A stretch of 64,000 nt of DNA from Chloroherpetonaceae bacterium. GTDB taxonomy: Bacteria; Bacteroidota; Chlorobiia; Chlorobiales; Chloroherpetonaceae. Where the stretch lies: assembly GCA_028277445.1 (NCBI GenBank), contig JANQGG010000054.1, positions 1 to 64,000 on the forward strand, given 5' to 3'. This document shows positions 1 to 9,144 of this stretch, piece after piece. The translations under genes and the position numbers were made by a program. The notes beneath the pieces are model-generated. The model had not been told where the DNA came from. It ran no database searches and saw only the letters and a list, made by a program, of their open reading frames with translations. Numbering within the stretch: position 1 is the stretch's first letter; every line of letters begins with the position of its first letter.

Positions 1-25
1 ACAAGTTACTAATGACAAAATTAGT

Positions 26-100
26 GTTCCCTGAGCGTGCCGAAGGGAACATGATCTTCAAAATCGGCATTTCGGCAGGCTCAATGCACGATTTTATTGT
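26..100 (+). repeat. Intergenic repeat family 1, copy A
   Basis: The copy begins with GTTCCCTGAGC, continues GTGCCGAAGGGAAC (arms GTTCCCT/AGGGAAC, 26-50) and ends in a second hairpin with arms AAAATCG/CGATTTT (60-95). The CCTGAGC...TGCCGAA block followed by an AAAATCGG...CGATTTT hairpin recurs in the same orientation near 8911-9038 and 19628-19732. All copies are in spacers. The rest of the 1-279 spacer shows no gene. Confidence 0.6.
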
Positions 101-209
101 TGTCATTTCCAATTTGTTTATTGCTAAATATGAAAACTCAGCATGACTAGCCATTTTACTCGTCATTCTCTGTTTGTGTTTTTGGCTTCCATTGCCAAAA
201 ATTTTCATT

Positions 210-257
210 CGGCATGACTTCAGGAACCCCGTCTGTTTGCAGCGGGGTAGTTCATTT
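210..257 (+). repeat. Repeat family 3, copy 1 (CCCC/GCGGGG hairpin)
   Basis: CGGCATGACTTCAG is followed by ACCCC, a short loop, GCAGCGGGG and AGTT. Nearly the same string occurs at 58752-58796. The ACCCC/GCGGGG arms can form a small hairpin just upstream of the ABC permease gene. Confidence 0.55.
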
Positions 258-279
258 TACCTCAAAAACAAATTAACTC

Positions 280-1497
280 GTGGCTAAAATTTTGGTGATT
301 GTACATACCGAGCTGAAAGAGCGGTTAAAGCGCAAAGGGTTTTGGATCACAACCCTGTTGTTCCCGGTTATTTTTCTTGCGCCGTTTTTTATCGCCACAC
401 TGGGCTCGCCTGCAAACACACAAAACCAAAAGCTGCTGGTGGTTCATGATAAAACCTCCGAGCTCTTGCCGTCGGTGTTCAAAGAGCTTGAACGCGAACA
501 CCAATTTAAACCGGTGGTATTTAAAACCTACGATAGCGCCACATTAAAAAGGATCTACGATGATATTCGCCAAGGCATCTTTTGGGGGATGTTGGAGCTG
601 AACAAAACCCCGGAAAATGGCCTTACCGTATCGCTTGTGTATTCAGGTTCGGTTTCATCCTATCAACAAGCCATGCTCAAACGATCGTTACAGGTGGCCG
701 CATTGAATGTTGAACTGGAGAAAAAAGGCATCGTAGAGAAAAACGCATTCACATTCAGCGCTGAGCGTATTGAATCGGATACGCTGCGAAGTGATTTCAG
801 TCAATTTATAGTGAGTTATTTTATGGGGCTCTTGATTTACATAACCATGCTGATCTATGGCATTCAGGTGATGAACGCGGTTATTTTTGAAAAATCGACA
901 CGCATTATGGAAATATTGATCTCATCTGTCACGCCGCTTGAACTCATGATCGGCAAAATCTGCGGGGTGGGTTTGGCGGCGCTGGTTCAATACGCAATAT
1001 GGAGCCTGATGGTGATGGGTGTATTTTTCACAAGTGCATGGGTTGATGAAAGTTTCAGGATAATGATCCAGGCTGCCCTGCCGCTTGAACTGATCGGTTT
1101 TCTTCTGGTTTATTTTGTGTTGGGGTATTTGATGTATGCCAGCTTGTATGGGGCGATCGGGGCATTGGTGGAGCATCAGCAGGATGCGCAGTCGCTTCAT
1201 TTTCCGGTTACATTTCTTGTCATTTTACCGGTGCTTATTCTTCCTCAGGTGATTTCAAATCCTCAGGCAACCTGGGTTAGCGTGTTATCGTTGATCCCGT
1301 TTTTTTCGCCCACATTAATGGTTTCAAGACTGGCTGCTGGGCAAATTGCATTGTGGGAAATACTATTGAGCCTTTCATTGTTGATCGCGGCATTTTTTGG
1401 GATCAGCGTTATAGCCGGAAAAATTTACCGGGTTGGCGTTTTGAGCTACGGGCAAAAACCAACATTGAAAACGCTGTTTCGGTATCTGAAACAGTAG
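280..1497 (+). CDS. ABC-2 type exporter permease (NatB-like)
   Basis: This is a membrane subunit of an ABC exporter, 405 residues, starting at a GTG. It has the ABC-2/NatB layout: one N-terminal membrane helix (about residues 20-42), a large extracytoplasmic domain (about 45-170), then five or six membrane helices (175-390). The segment around residues 205-225 (EKSTRIMEILISSVTPLEL) is the cytoplasmic coupling stretch typical of NatB permeases. No ATPase gene is visible in the 279 bases upstream or downstream, so the partner must lie outside the window. The substrate (sodium, drug or other) cannot be read from the sequence. Confidence 0.85.
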   Translation: MAKILVIVHTELKERLKRKGFWITTLLFPVIFLAPFFIATLGSPANTQNQKLLVVHDKTSELLPSVFKELEREHQFKPVVFKTYDSATLKRIYDDIRQGIFWGMLELNKTPENGLTVSLVYSGSVSSYQQAMLKRSLQVAALNVELEKKGIVEKNAFTFSAERIESDTLRSDFSQFIVSYFMGLLIYITMLIYGIQVMNAVIFEKSTRIMEILISSVTPLELMIGKICGVGLAALVQYAIWSLMVMGVFFTSAWVDESFRIMIQAALPLELIGFLLVYFVLGYLMYASLYGAIGALVEHQQDAQSLHFPVTFLVILPVLILPQVISNPQATWVSVLSLIPFFSPTLMVSRLAAGQIALWEILLSLSLLIAAFFGISVIAGKIYRVGVLSYGQKPTLKTLFRYLKQ

Positions 1498-1519
1498 CGT
1501 TCGAAAGATGATTTCAGGA

Positions 1520-2449
1520 TTACTTAAACGCTACGCCAATTAAGTAATGATTACCGGAGAATGTATTTGTACCTGAAATTCTGGAGATGTAGTCAAAACT
1601 GACGCTAAACGATGAAGAAAACGAAAATTCAAATCCTAAAGAATATTGGCTGTAGGCTTCATCTCCCACAACAATCAGGTTACGATCATCGTCCAATCCA
1701 ATGGGCGTAGCGGCATTTTCGGGGGAACTGATTCCACCGTAAGAGGTTTTCACCACAAATTCTTTGGCCATATATAAATTCAGTTCCAACGCATAATGCA
1801 ATTGATTGTCAAACTCTCCGCCACGAAGCTGATAAGCAAGGTTCAGATAGAGCTTTGCCGGCGAATCGAGCATGTAAAAATCAAACTGATTGAGCGATCG
1901 AAGTTCATAGTCCATAAACCCGGTTCCGGTGGGCACATCAGATGTTACATCGCCCGTTGGTAATTTTACACCGAGCTGCAATCCTGAGTATAGCGGGCCA
2001 AAGGTTGATTTTGCTTTTAAAAGACCGATTCGCCCCGAAATCCAAAGATCGCTAAAGTCATCGGAATCGATGGTAACATTGCGTTTCGGGTCGGAAGGTC
2101 GCACGAAAAGATCAATATAGTTAACGGTAAATGTTCGGTAGCCAATATCAACAATCAGCGTTACCCAATCCTCCATAGCCTTTTCATAATGAAAATGCAC
2201 CGAAGTTTCACGAATACGGGCCTCACTGACATCGGCCGTGCTGAACAATTCGCGTGTTTCGCCATTTGAGTTGAACTCCGTGGTACTTGAAAAAATCGAT
2301 GTGCTGATGGAAAAGTACCCGATCTCTTCCGGGTATGGTAATACTCTGGATGCGGCTCTAAAGCGAGGTGTATCGGCATGGAGCACAGGCGCTAAAAGCG
2401 TCCATGCAAATAAACCCATCAAAAAAAGTATTGGCTTGCAATGTTGCAT
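1520..2449 (-). CDS. Exported outer-membrane beta-barrel-like protein
   Basis: I do not recognise a named family. From the chosen ATG the protein is about 309 residues and begins with a clear signal peptide (MQHCKPILFLMGLFAWTLL, cleavage near VLHA-D). An upstream in-frame ATG at 2506 would put 19 polar residues before the signal and is less likely. The mature part has alternating hydrophobic and polar beta strands, many aromatic residues and a C-terminal strand ending in Phe-Lys, which suits a barrel of the channel/OMP type. It converges with the ABC permease gene across a 22-base gap. Confidence 0.7.
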   Translation of the reverse strand: MQHCKPILFLMGLFAWTLLAPVLHADTPRFRAASRVLPYPEEIGYFSISTSIFSSTTEFNSNGETRELFSTADVSEARIRETSVHFHYEKAMEDWVTLIVDIGYRTFTVNYIDLFVRPSDPKRNVTIDSDDFSDLWISGRIGLLKAKSTFGPLYSGLQLGVKLPTGDVTSDVPTGTGFMDYELRSLNQFDFYMLDSPAKLYLNLAYQLRGGEFDNQLHYALELNLYMAKEFVVKTSYGGISSPENAATPIGLDDDRNLIVVGDEAYSQYSLGFEFSFSSSFSVSFDYISRISGTNTFSGNHYLIGVAFK

Positions 2450-2548
2450 ATCATCAATGAATTGAATTTCTGGGCAAAATATACAGAAGCGTTGCATTGA
2501 TGGCAACCCAAATTTGATCTATCGTTAAAAAAGCAGGTTGTTTTTCTT

Positions 2549-2945
2549 TTCCCAATGACGAATTTTTCCTGTGCTGGCGAATGTGGCTTCAAAAACAAGG
2601 GGTTGCAACCCCTTGTTAAGCTGATACTCATGCGTCATTGTAGTACAGCGAAGAAGCAATCCAGACGCATTTTCTGGATCGCCGCACGCCTTACAGGCGT
2701 TGCTGCTGCTAATGACGAGTTAGCAAATGAGTTAATATTAGCATATTTTTCCACCTCCGGCTTCTTCGAAGCCACCTCCGCCAGCGGAGGATAGTTTATT
2801 GAAGTCACAAATTCTAATACCGAATTGTGTTTTATTATCCCTCTCTCTGAGAGGGTGGCCGAAAGGCCGGGAGAGGAAAAATTCGTCGTTAAAATATTTG
2901 TGTTTTGTTCTTCAAAATGCCCGATTGCTAATGACGAGGTTTTGT
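2549..2945. repeat. Mosaic of short palindromic repeats
   Basis: Several different hairpins are packed together: a perfect 24-base palindrome at 2594-2617 (arms AACAAGGGGTTG/CAACCCCTTGTT), ATCCAGA/TCTGGAT near 2659-2679, ACGCC/GGCGT near 2686-2700, GGCTTC/GAAGCC and CCTCCGC/GCGGAGG near 2758-2790, and CCCTCTC/GAGAGGG with GGCCGAAAGGCC near 2839-2869. The motif AATGACGA recurs at the edges (about 2554, 2710, 2930). A small reading frame crosses it but looks spurious. The remainder of 2450-3185 shows no gene. Confidence 0.65.
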
Positions 2946-3185
2946 TAAGCTAAAGGCAGTTTGGCGTTTGATTTTCTGAAGCAGCCCCTGATATAGTCAA
3001 CTCATATAAGGACAATCGTATCAAACCGCTGCAACAGAATTCATTTGTAAGCAGCTCATTGCTTTTATAAATTTAATATCAAAAAATATCCCCGAAATTT
3101 AGTTTAAACCGTTAGGTCTTTTAAATTCAAAAAAACCGCTGTTTAGGGGTAGAGATTGAGTGAATACACGATATCAGAATAACCT

Positions 3186-3545
3186 ATGCCAATCCGTGTG
3201 GTTCATAATAAGCAACTTGGTATCATCGAAGTGAATGCGTTTGGCGCTCTTCTTCGAAGTGAGATGGAGCAAGCCAATGTTGAAATACTGAGGATTCATG
3301 ACGAAGAAGGCGTCGAAAAAATCCTCGGCGACGCTACAAAGGTTGAAAAAATACCAAGTACAACGGATAGTTATGTTATTTGGAGTGTTTTTCCAAAATG
3401 TTTTCGGCATGCGATCGTAGTCCGCAAGTCGGATCCCGCAAGCAGGGATGCGCGGTTTGTGGAAGATGTGGGTGTTAATCGCGGACAAAATCTAAAGTTT
3501 TTCGAGACCAGAGAAGAGGCACTTCGTTGGCTGTTCGAAAAATGA
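3186..3545 (+). CDS. SpoIIAA-like (STAS/SEC14 fold) hypothetical protein
   Basis: A small cytoplasmic protein of 119 residues with no signal or membrane segment. The alternating strand/helix pattern and the C-terminal TREEALRWLFEK helix resemble SpoIIAA-like single-domain proteins, in which the ending 'EeAlaWL' is common. No phospho-acceptor Ser can be assigned with confidence. It lies alone between a repeat-rich spacer and a GNAT gene. The role is unknown. Confidence 0.65.
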   Translation: MPIRVVHNKQLGIIEVNAFGALLRSEMEQANVEILRIHDEEGVEKILGDATKVEKIPSTTDSYVIWSVFPKCFRHAIVVRKSDPASRDARFVEDVGVNRGQNLKFFETREEALRWLFEK

Positions 3546-3711
3546 TCGAACACACATTTTGCCATGAATTAAGTTTTCTTTTATGAACAATGTAGTACTG
3601 GTTTGTGAAAACCTATTTTAGGGCGAGTTACAAGCAGCGCTGCTCTTTCCTGGTCGAGCTTGTTGACAGGGTTTAGTACAATTATTATGATTCACCACCC
3701 AAATAACAAAA

Positions 3712-4308
3712 TTGAAGAATAACGAATCAATAAAGATTGTTCATGGTATTCCTGAATCCATGCGAGAGAGCGCTGCAGAGCTTTACGACGAAGCTTTCGG
3801 CGCTAAGTTTGCCCTGGCAATTTCTTCAAAGACATGCCGGCTTAGTTTACTTGCAAAATCATTGAACCTGCCATTCGCATTCGCGGCGATTGAAGGTGAG
3901 AAACTTCTGGCTCTTGCTGGTTATAAAACAGACGCCGGTTCATTCACCGGCGGCATAACCTTCTCTAATCTTATAAAGCACATCGGTGCAATTCGTGGCA
4001 TCAAGGCTGCAGTGGTTTTTTCCCTCTATGAGCGATCTTTTACACCAGGTGAGCTTCTGATGGATGGTATTGTTGTTGATTCATCACGGCGAGGAGAAGG
4101 CATCGGAAGTCAGCTATTAGCGAAACTGTGTTCTTTTGCCAAAGCGAATGAGTATGCAAATGTTCGGCTTGATGTAATAGACGCCAATCCTTCTGCACGC
4201 CGAATGTATGAGCGTAATGGCTTTGTGCCAACCAAAACGGAACATTTTGAATATCTACGGTGGTTTCTGGGATTCGGAGCTTCAACCACGCTTCTGCGCA
4301 AGGTTTAG
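3712..4308 (+). CDS. GNAT-family N-acetyltransferase
   Basis: 198 residues, starting at a TTG. The acetyl-CoA binding motif A is visible as VDSSRRGEGIGSQLLAKL (about residues 123-140), with the R/Q-x-x-G-x-G/A pattern met by RRGEGIG. It is followed by the motif B region LDVIDANPSARRMYERNGF, which is standard for GNAT enzymes. The substrate is not predictable. It has its own spacer on both sides and no obvious partner. Confidence 0.85.
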   Translation: MKNNESIKIVHGIPESMRESAAELYDEAFGAKFALAISSKTCRLSLLAKSLNLPFAFAAIEGEKLLALAGYKTDAGSFTGGITFSNLIKHIGAIRGIKAAVVFSLYERSFTPGELLMDGIVVDSSRRGEGIGSQLLAKLCSFAKANEYANVRLDVIDANPSARRMYERNGFVPTKTEHFEYLRWFLGFGASTTLLRKV

Positions 4309-4440
4309 TGTAGCGAGTAATAATGAACTAAATTGAAAATATCAATGAACACATAGGCTTATAGATTGCCTCTCAATATTAGCTGCTCTTGGATATTGCA
4401 AAAAACGGTTTTTTTCTGTAGGTTTTGCGCTGCTTTCAGG

Positions 4441-4446
4441 TATAAT
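4441..4446 (+). promoter_or_regulatory. Candidate -10 box for the parvulin/SurA operon
   Basis: A perfect TATAAT lies 36 bases before the ATG of the parvulin lipoprotein gene, with a purine-rich AAGGAAAA ribosome-binding stretch between. I see no good -35 hexamer at the usual 17-base spacing, so this is a weak call. Confidence 0.35.
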
Positions 4447-4481
4447 TCTCTGTAAGGAAAAACGAATCAAAAAAACCAAAC

Positions 4482-6668
4482 ATGGCGGGACGCTTCTGTA
4501 AACAAATACTTAAATCAGCAATTTTTCTTGGTGTGACATCAGTGGTGATTTCGGGTTGCGGTGGGAATTTATCACAATTGCCCGTTGCCGAAATCAAGCA
4601 GCAAAACTGGCGCTATACCGTTACTTTGGATGAATTTGAACAAAAGTTTCGGGAAGGACTTCCCGATAGCGTGGTTTCAATGAATGATTCCCTTGCTCAG
4701 TACCGGGATTTTCTAAGCCGCTATATTGATTACCGATTAAAAGTTAAAGATGCGTTTGATAAAGGTTATGATAAAAAATCCGAACTGATTCGGGAGTACA
4801 ATACCTATCGCAGACAGCTGGCCGAGCCTTATTTGATGGAAAAAGAAGTGATTGAAAAAAACCTTCGAGAGCTTTATGAAAAGCAAAAAGAAGAGATCAG
4901 GGCCGCACACATTTTAGCGCTGGTTCCGAAAAATGCCAAACCGGCCGATACCCTGAAAGCGTATCAAAAAATACAGCGTGCAAAAGCGTTGCTTGTAACA
5001 AATAACGCCCCGTTTGATTCCATTGCATTGGCGTTTTCCGACGATCCCAGCGTAAAACGAAATAAGGGTGAATTAGGCTATTTTTCCGGCGGTATGATGG
5101 TGCATCAGTTCGAAGATGCGGCTTATCAAGGTAGAGCTGGTGAAGTATTGGGGCCAATCCGAACCCGGTATGGGTATCATTTGATCAAGATAAAAGATCG
5201 CCGCAAACGCACGCTTCCCATCCGTGCTTCTCACATTATGGTTAGCGTTCCAAAAAATCCCACGCCCGAAGACACGTTGAAAGCCTACCAATCCATAAAG
5301 GGTATATTGAGCCGCTTGAAAAACGGCGAGCAGTTTGTTGAGCTGGCCAGGCAATTTTCCGACGATAAAACCTCCGGGAAACGAGGCGGCGATTTAGGCT
5401 TTTTTGGTTTGAATCGTATGGTGAAGCCGTTTGAAAATGCCGCGTTCGCACTGAAAAATATCGGCGATCTCTCACCCATTGTCCGCTCACCGTTTGGCTA
5501 TCATATCATCAGGCTGGAAGATCGCCAAGTGGCAAAATCGTATGAAGAAAGCAAAGAGAGTTTGAAACGACTGTTCAAACGAAACAAAGAAAAGGTAAGG
5601 CATGAAAATCGTAAGCTGGTTGATCTCCTGAAAAAACGCTACCGGTTCAAAGCCTATCCAGAAGCTCTAGCTGCCGTCGAGAGTAAGTTGGATAGCAGCG
5701 CAACGTATGGTTTATTGGAAAGTTTAAATCAAAACCAGTTGCAACAGACCGTCATGGCGTTTGCCGAAAAAGAATCCTACACATTGGATACCCTAGTGAG
5801 ATTTTTAAAACGATCGGGAAGCGGCAAGCGAAAGCTCACCCGCGAAAACTATGATATACTGAAATCGGAGTTTGAGGAATCCATCATAAAATCGTATGAA
5901 ATTTCCAAGCTGGATAGCCGATACCCTGAGTTTGCATCCCTGATGAAAAATTATAAGGAAGGCATTCTGCTCTATAAAATTTCAGAAGATATGGTCTGGA
6001 GTAGAACCCAGGTTAGTGATTCGTTAGCAAGAGCCTATTACGAGGATCATCAAAATGACTACAGATTTAGCCCAAGGATTGAAGTTTCCCACATCTCGTT
6101 AGCAAATGATTCCCTGGCTGGTGATCTTTATGAAGAGCTTACCGAAAACATTCGTGTCAGGGATAAGCTGACCAAACGAGAAGTTTATAAGAAAAAACGA
6201 AGCCTTAAGCGTAAGCTAAGAAAGCTTCGCTACAAAAAAGATAACGCATCTAAAATGAAGCGAGTGAGGCTGAAAAAAGAGCTTGAAGCGCTAAAAGTAG
6301 ATGTAAACCCCAGGTCTTATGAAGACTTATCAGCCATCTATTCGGGGAGATCTGATTTAATAACGCCGCTGGAGACTGAAAAATTTGAAAAAGGTGAGCG
6401 CGATTATTTGGATCGGTGTTTTACATTGAACGAAGCCGCAATTTTAGCGCCGGTTAAAGTTGGAAACACCTACCGTATTTACAGGTTGGAAAAAAAGTTG
6501 CCTGCCATGAACAAAAGTTTTGATGAAGCCAAATCGGAGATTTTTTCACATCTTCAGGAACTATTGACTGAGCAATTTGAAAAGGATTGGGTGAGCAGGC
6601 TTCGCCAAAAATCAGAAATCAATATTTATTTGGAAAATCTTAATTATGCGTTTCAGCCCAAGTCATAA
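4482..6668 (+). CDS. Parvulin-type peptidyl-prolyl isomerase lipoprotein
   Basis: A 728-residue exported folding factor. The N-terminus carries a lipobox (VISGC, Cys26), so it should be a lipoprotein facing the periplasm. Two tandem PpiC/parvulin domains are visible, starting with EIRAAHILALVP (about 135) and PIRASHIMVSVP (about 245). Each has the typical FDSIALAFSDDPS or FVELARQFSDDKT stretch, a G-x-LG-[YF]F motif and FGYH(L/I)I. The C-terminal half is helical and highly charged. The gene starts a three-gene operon and overlaps the next gene by 23 bases. It probably assists outer-membrane protein maturation with SurA. Confidence 0.9.
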   Translation: MAGRFCKQILKSAIFLGVTSVVISGCGGNLSQLPVAEIKQQNWRYTVTLDEFEQKFREGLPDSVVSMNDSLAQYRDFLSRYIDYRLKVKDAFDKGYDKKSELIREYNTYRRQLAEPYLMEKEVIEKNLRELYEKQKEEIRAAHILALVPKNAKPADTLKAYQKIQRAKALLVTNNAPFDSIALAFSDDPSVKRNKGELGYFSGGMMVHQFEDAAYQGRAGEVLGPIRTRYGYHLIKIKDRRKRTLPIRASHIMVSVPKNPTPEDTLKAYQSIKGILSRLKNGEQFVELARQFSDDKTSGKRGGDLGFFGLNRMVKPFENAAFALKNIGDLSPIVRSPFGYHIIRLEDRQVAKSYEESKESLKRLFKRNKEKVRHENRKLVDLLKKRYRFKAYPEALAAVESKLDSSATYGLLESLNQNQLQQTVMAFAEKESYTLDTLVRFLKRSGSGKRKLTRENYDILKSEFEESIIKSYEISKLDSRYPEFASLMKNYKEGILLYKISEDMVWSRTQVSDSLARAYYEDHQNDYRFSPRIEVSHISLANDSLAGDLYEELTENIRVRDKLTKREVYKKKRSLKRKLRKLRYKKDNASKMKRVRLKKELEALKVDVNPRSYEDLSAIYSGRSDLITPLETEKFEKGERDYLDRCFTLNEAAILAPVKVGNTYRIYRLEKKLPAMNKSFDEAKSEIFSHLQELLTEQFEKDWVSRLRQKSEINIYLENLNYAFQPKS

Positions 6669-7542
6669 AAAGAGCAGTATAATCTGGAATTGGTTAAAAA
6701 AAACACCGATTGTTGCTGTAGGCGTCCTCGTAAGCCTCTCATTTTGGAATGTTGGTTGCAAAAAAGAGATTGATAGCCCCGTTATTCGCACCATCGGCCA
6801 AACCCATTTAACCCAGGCCGAATTGGATTTTTCAACCCAATATGCAAAAGGTGAAGATCGGGATGTGGCCGAATCGCTTTACATTGAAGATTGGGAAAAA
6901 AATGCGGCGTTGTACGAACTGGCTATGCAGGAAGGTTGGCAAGAAACCAACGAAGCGCTCATCTTAATTGAAAAAGCGCGCCGACAAATCGTAGTGAACC
7001 GGTTTTTGGAAGAAAAACTTGAAACGGCTAAAAACGCCGGGAAATTCAATACAGATTCTGTGGAAGTCAAGCAATATTATGAGACGCACCAAGCGGAATT
7101 TGTGTTCAAAGAACCTCAGTACAAATTGCTCAGGCTTTACAGCGCAGCGAAGGATTCGGCCACAAAACTCATGCGACTGCTCTACCGTCGCGATGGCGTA
7201 AAACGTGCAACCGATAGAATTAACACAGCCGCGCCAACGCTTACTGAGCTAAACCAAAATTCCATTGAACGTTCAAAGCGCTATATTAAAGGAAGCAAAC
7301 TGCATTTGGAAAACAAAACATTACGATCGCTCTTAAAGCAAATGCGCGCCGGTACAACTTCGCCGGTGGTTAAAATTCACGATTCTCTGTTTTGTGTGAT
7401 GTATCTAGATGCTATGATCGAGGAGGGCACGGCCATGTCGTTAGAGAACGCGTATTCCCAAATTAATGATCGCTTGGAATTTAAAAAGCAATCGGCCTTT
7501 ATGGATCAACTTGAGCTGAAAGCACGTGAAGCGGTTAAATAA
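6646..7542 (+). CDS. SurA-N-like periplasmic lipoprotein, no parvulin domain
   Basis: 298 residues. One N-terminal membrane helix (about 20-34) ends at Cys38 in WNVGC, a lipobox with an unusual Asn at -3, so lipidation is probable rather than certain. The body is helical and resembles the N-terminal chaperone part of SurA/PpiC proteins. It lacks the parvulin landmarks (histidine-rich AHI start and FGYHII end). It overlaps the upstream isomerase gene and sits 15 bases before surA, so the three are almost certainly co-transcribed. The likely role is holding unfolded outer-membrane proteins. Confidence 0.8.
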   Translation: MRFSPSHKKSSIIWNWLKKTPIVAVGVLVSLSFWNVGCKKEIDSPVIRTIGQTHLTQAELDFSTQYAKGEDRDVAESLYIEDWEKNAALYELAMQEGWQETNEALILIEKARRQIVVNRFLEEKLETAKNAGKFNTDSVEVKQYYETHQAEFVFKEPQYKLLRLYSAAKDSATKLMRLLYRRDGVKRATDRINTAAPTLTELNQNSIERSKRYIKGSKLHLENKTLRSLLKQMRAGTTSPVVKIHDSLFCVMYLDAMIEEGTAMSLENAYSQINDRLEFKKQSAFMDQLELKAREAVK

Positions 7543-7557
7543 TAATTTTAAACAGAT

Positions 7558-8862
7558 ATGTTGAACAAGTCATTTTTAGGTAATTTCACCCTCATTCTCT
7601 TGCTGGTAGTGTCTAAACCGTTAATGGGGCAGGTTTTGGATAAAGTGGCGGCTGTGGTTGGCGATGAAATTGTCCTGAAATCCGACGTGGATAATCAAGC
7701 GTTGCTTTTTGCTTATCAAAACCAGATGCCTCAAAACGACCCGCGAATTTGGGATCAGGTCTTTAAAGCCATGATCAATCAAAAAATCTTGCTCACAAAA
7801 GCCAAACTCGATAGCATTCAGATTAATTATGAGCAAGTGGATCAAATTGTTGAAGAGCGGATCAATTTTTTAAAGGCACGATTAAACACGATTGAATCCA
7901 TCGAAGAAACGTTTGGAAAGTCGATTGGCAGAATTCGGCTGGATTTGAGGGAAGAAATTAAATCGCAGCGATTGGTTGAAACGCTCCAGCAAAAGAAAAT
8001 TTCAAAAGTTACGATTTCTAATGAAGAAGTGGTGGCCTTCTACAATACCTATAAAGATTCCCTGCCTTCAATTCCTACGGAAGCCGAAGTGGCCCATATT
8101 GTGGTTCGGCCAAAAGTGGATAGCCTGGCAAAACACTCGGCATTAGAACAAATCAACGCCATTAAAGTGCGCCTGGAAAACGGAGAGGATTTTGAAGCGC
8201 TTGCAAAAGAACTTTCTCAAGACCCCGGTTCGGCGTATTTAGGCGGCGACCTCGGGTATGTGCGCCGGGGTGAATTTGTACGCCGGTTCGAAGAAGTGGC
8301 ATTTGCGTTAAAAGACGGCGAAGTTTCGGGGATTGTTGAAACCGAATTTGGGTTTCATATCATCAAATTAATCGCACGCAAAGGCGAAACCATTCGGGTG
8401 CGACATATTTTAATTCAGTTCGATAAAACCAAATTGAATGATCAGTCGGCGATAACAATGCTTAACGATGCTCGTGAAAAAATCCTCAACGGAGAGGTGA
8501 GTTTTGAGAGCATGGCCCGCCGAATATCGGAAGATGAGACCTCCAAAAACAAAGGCGGATATATTGTTTCACCAAAAACAGGTTTAAAGCGAATTGCGTT
8601 GTCTGAAATGCTTCCCGAGCTTCGTACGATGATCGGCGATCTTAAACCCGGCGAGATATCAACGCCTCAAAAAATCAGTATTGGCGATTCTTATGCGTAT
8701 GCCATTGTAAAACTGAACTACCTTGCACTGGAGCACCAGATTAACTTGAGCCAGGACTACGCAAAAATCCGTAACATTGCGCTTAAGAAAAAACAAGCCG
8801 AGGTGTTTGAAAAATGGGTGAAAACCCTTAAAGAAGGCATTTATATTGATGTGAGGATTTAA
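7558..8862 (+). CDS. surA: Periplasmic chaperone / peptidyl-prolyl isomerase SurA
   Basis: 434 residues, close to the usual SurA length. Order of parts: signal peptide (residues 1-24), SurA N-domain beginning LDKVAAVVGDEIVLKSDVD, a first parvulin domain (about 178-280, AEVAHIVVRP to FGFHIIKL) and a second one (about 283-385, IRVRHILIQF onward), then a short C-terminal helix (about 400-430) that packs with the N-domain in known SurA. It escorts outer-membrane proteins to the BAM complex. It is the last gene of its operon and is followed directly by a terminator. Confidence 0.95.
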   Translation: MLNKSFLGNFTLILLLVVSKPLMGQVLDKVAAVVGDEIVLKSDVDNQALLFAYQNQMPQNDPRIWDQVFKAMINQKILLTKAKLDSIQINYEQVDQIVEERINFLKARLNTIESIEETFGKSIGRIRLDLREEIKSQRLVETLQQKKISKVTISNEEVVAFYNTYKDSLPSIPTEAEVAHIVVRPKVDSLAKHSALEQINAIKVRLENGEDFEALAKELSQDPGSAYLGGDLGYVRRGEFVRRFEEVAFALKDGEVSGIVETEFGFHIIKLIARKGETIRVRHILIQFDKTKLNDQSAITMLNDAREKILNGEVSFESMARRISEDETSKNKGGYIVSPKTGLKRIALSEMLPELRTMIGDLKPGEISTPQKISIGDSYAYAIVKLNYLALEHQINLSQDYAKIRNIALKKKQAEVFEKWVKTLKEGIYIDVRI

Positions 8863-8864
8863 GA

Positions 8865-8890
8865 ATCGGGTATTATTAACCCGATGTTTT
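8865..8890 (+). terminator. Intrinsic terminator after surA
   Basis: The arms ATCGGGT (8865-8871) and ACCCGAT (8879-8885) enclose a 7-base loop and are followed by GTTTTT. It begins two bases after the surA stop codon. Confidence 0.8.
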
Positions 8891-9038
8891 TATAATAGTA
8901 TTATTTTTTTTCCTGAGTTGTTTGCCAAGCAGCTTGGAGCCTGCCGAAGCACTAACGAATGGGTATATAAACTGCAAAATCGGTACTTCGTTATGCTCAG
9001 CACAAGCATTTGGCTACGCTCAATGACCGATTTTTTTT
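8891..9038 (+). repeat. Intergenic repeat family 1, copy B
   Basis: This copy starts TATAATAGTATTATTTT, then CCTGAGTTG, TTGCCAAGCAGCTTG, GAGCCTGCCGAAGCAC, and ends in a hairpin with arms AAAATCGGT (8976-8984) and ACCGATTTT (9026-9034). Its first 60 bases closely match copy C at 19609-19672. It occupies the spacer between surA and the small acidic protein gene, which otherwise holds nothing I can identify. Confidence 0.65.
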
Positions 9039-9144
9039 TCGACCTTTATCAAAATTTTCAGTTGAATTAAAATTATAGAAATCGCCAATTGTGCTGATTC
9101 CTAAGACATACATACCAGATTAATAATAACTAAACAATAATAAA

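Noticed and set aside
1-279. Partner ATPase gene for the ABC permease
   Set aside because: No Walker motif or long open frame is present; the stretch consists of repeats and AT-rich spacer.
2555-2794. Open reading frame of 79 codons in the repeat mosaic
   Set aside because: It runs straight through several palindromic repeats, has no recognisable protein pattern and no ribosome-binding site.
3174-3488. Minus-strand frame of 104 codons opposite the SpoIIAA-like gene
   Set aside because: It is the antisense shadow of 3186-3545, whose plus-strand product has a recognisable family ending.
3546-3711. An attC-like site before the GNAT gene
   Set aside because: GAGTTACAAGCAGCGCTGC superficially resembles a core site, but there is no matching inverse core or GC-rich hairpin with the GCCGGG/CCCGGC arms.
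8891-9038. tRNA or small structured RNA gene between surA and the acidic protein
   Set aside because: No cloverleaf or CCA-type end can be drawn, and the sequence is a repeat present elsewhere in the window.
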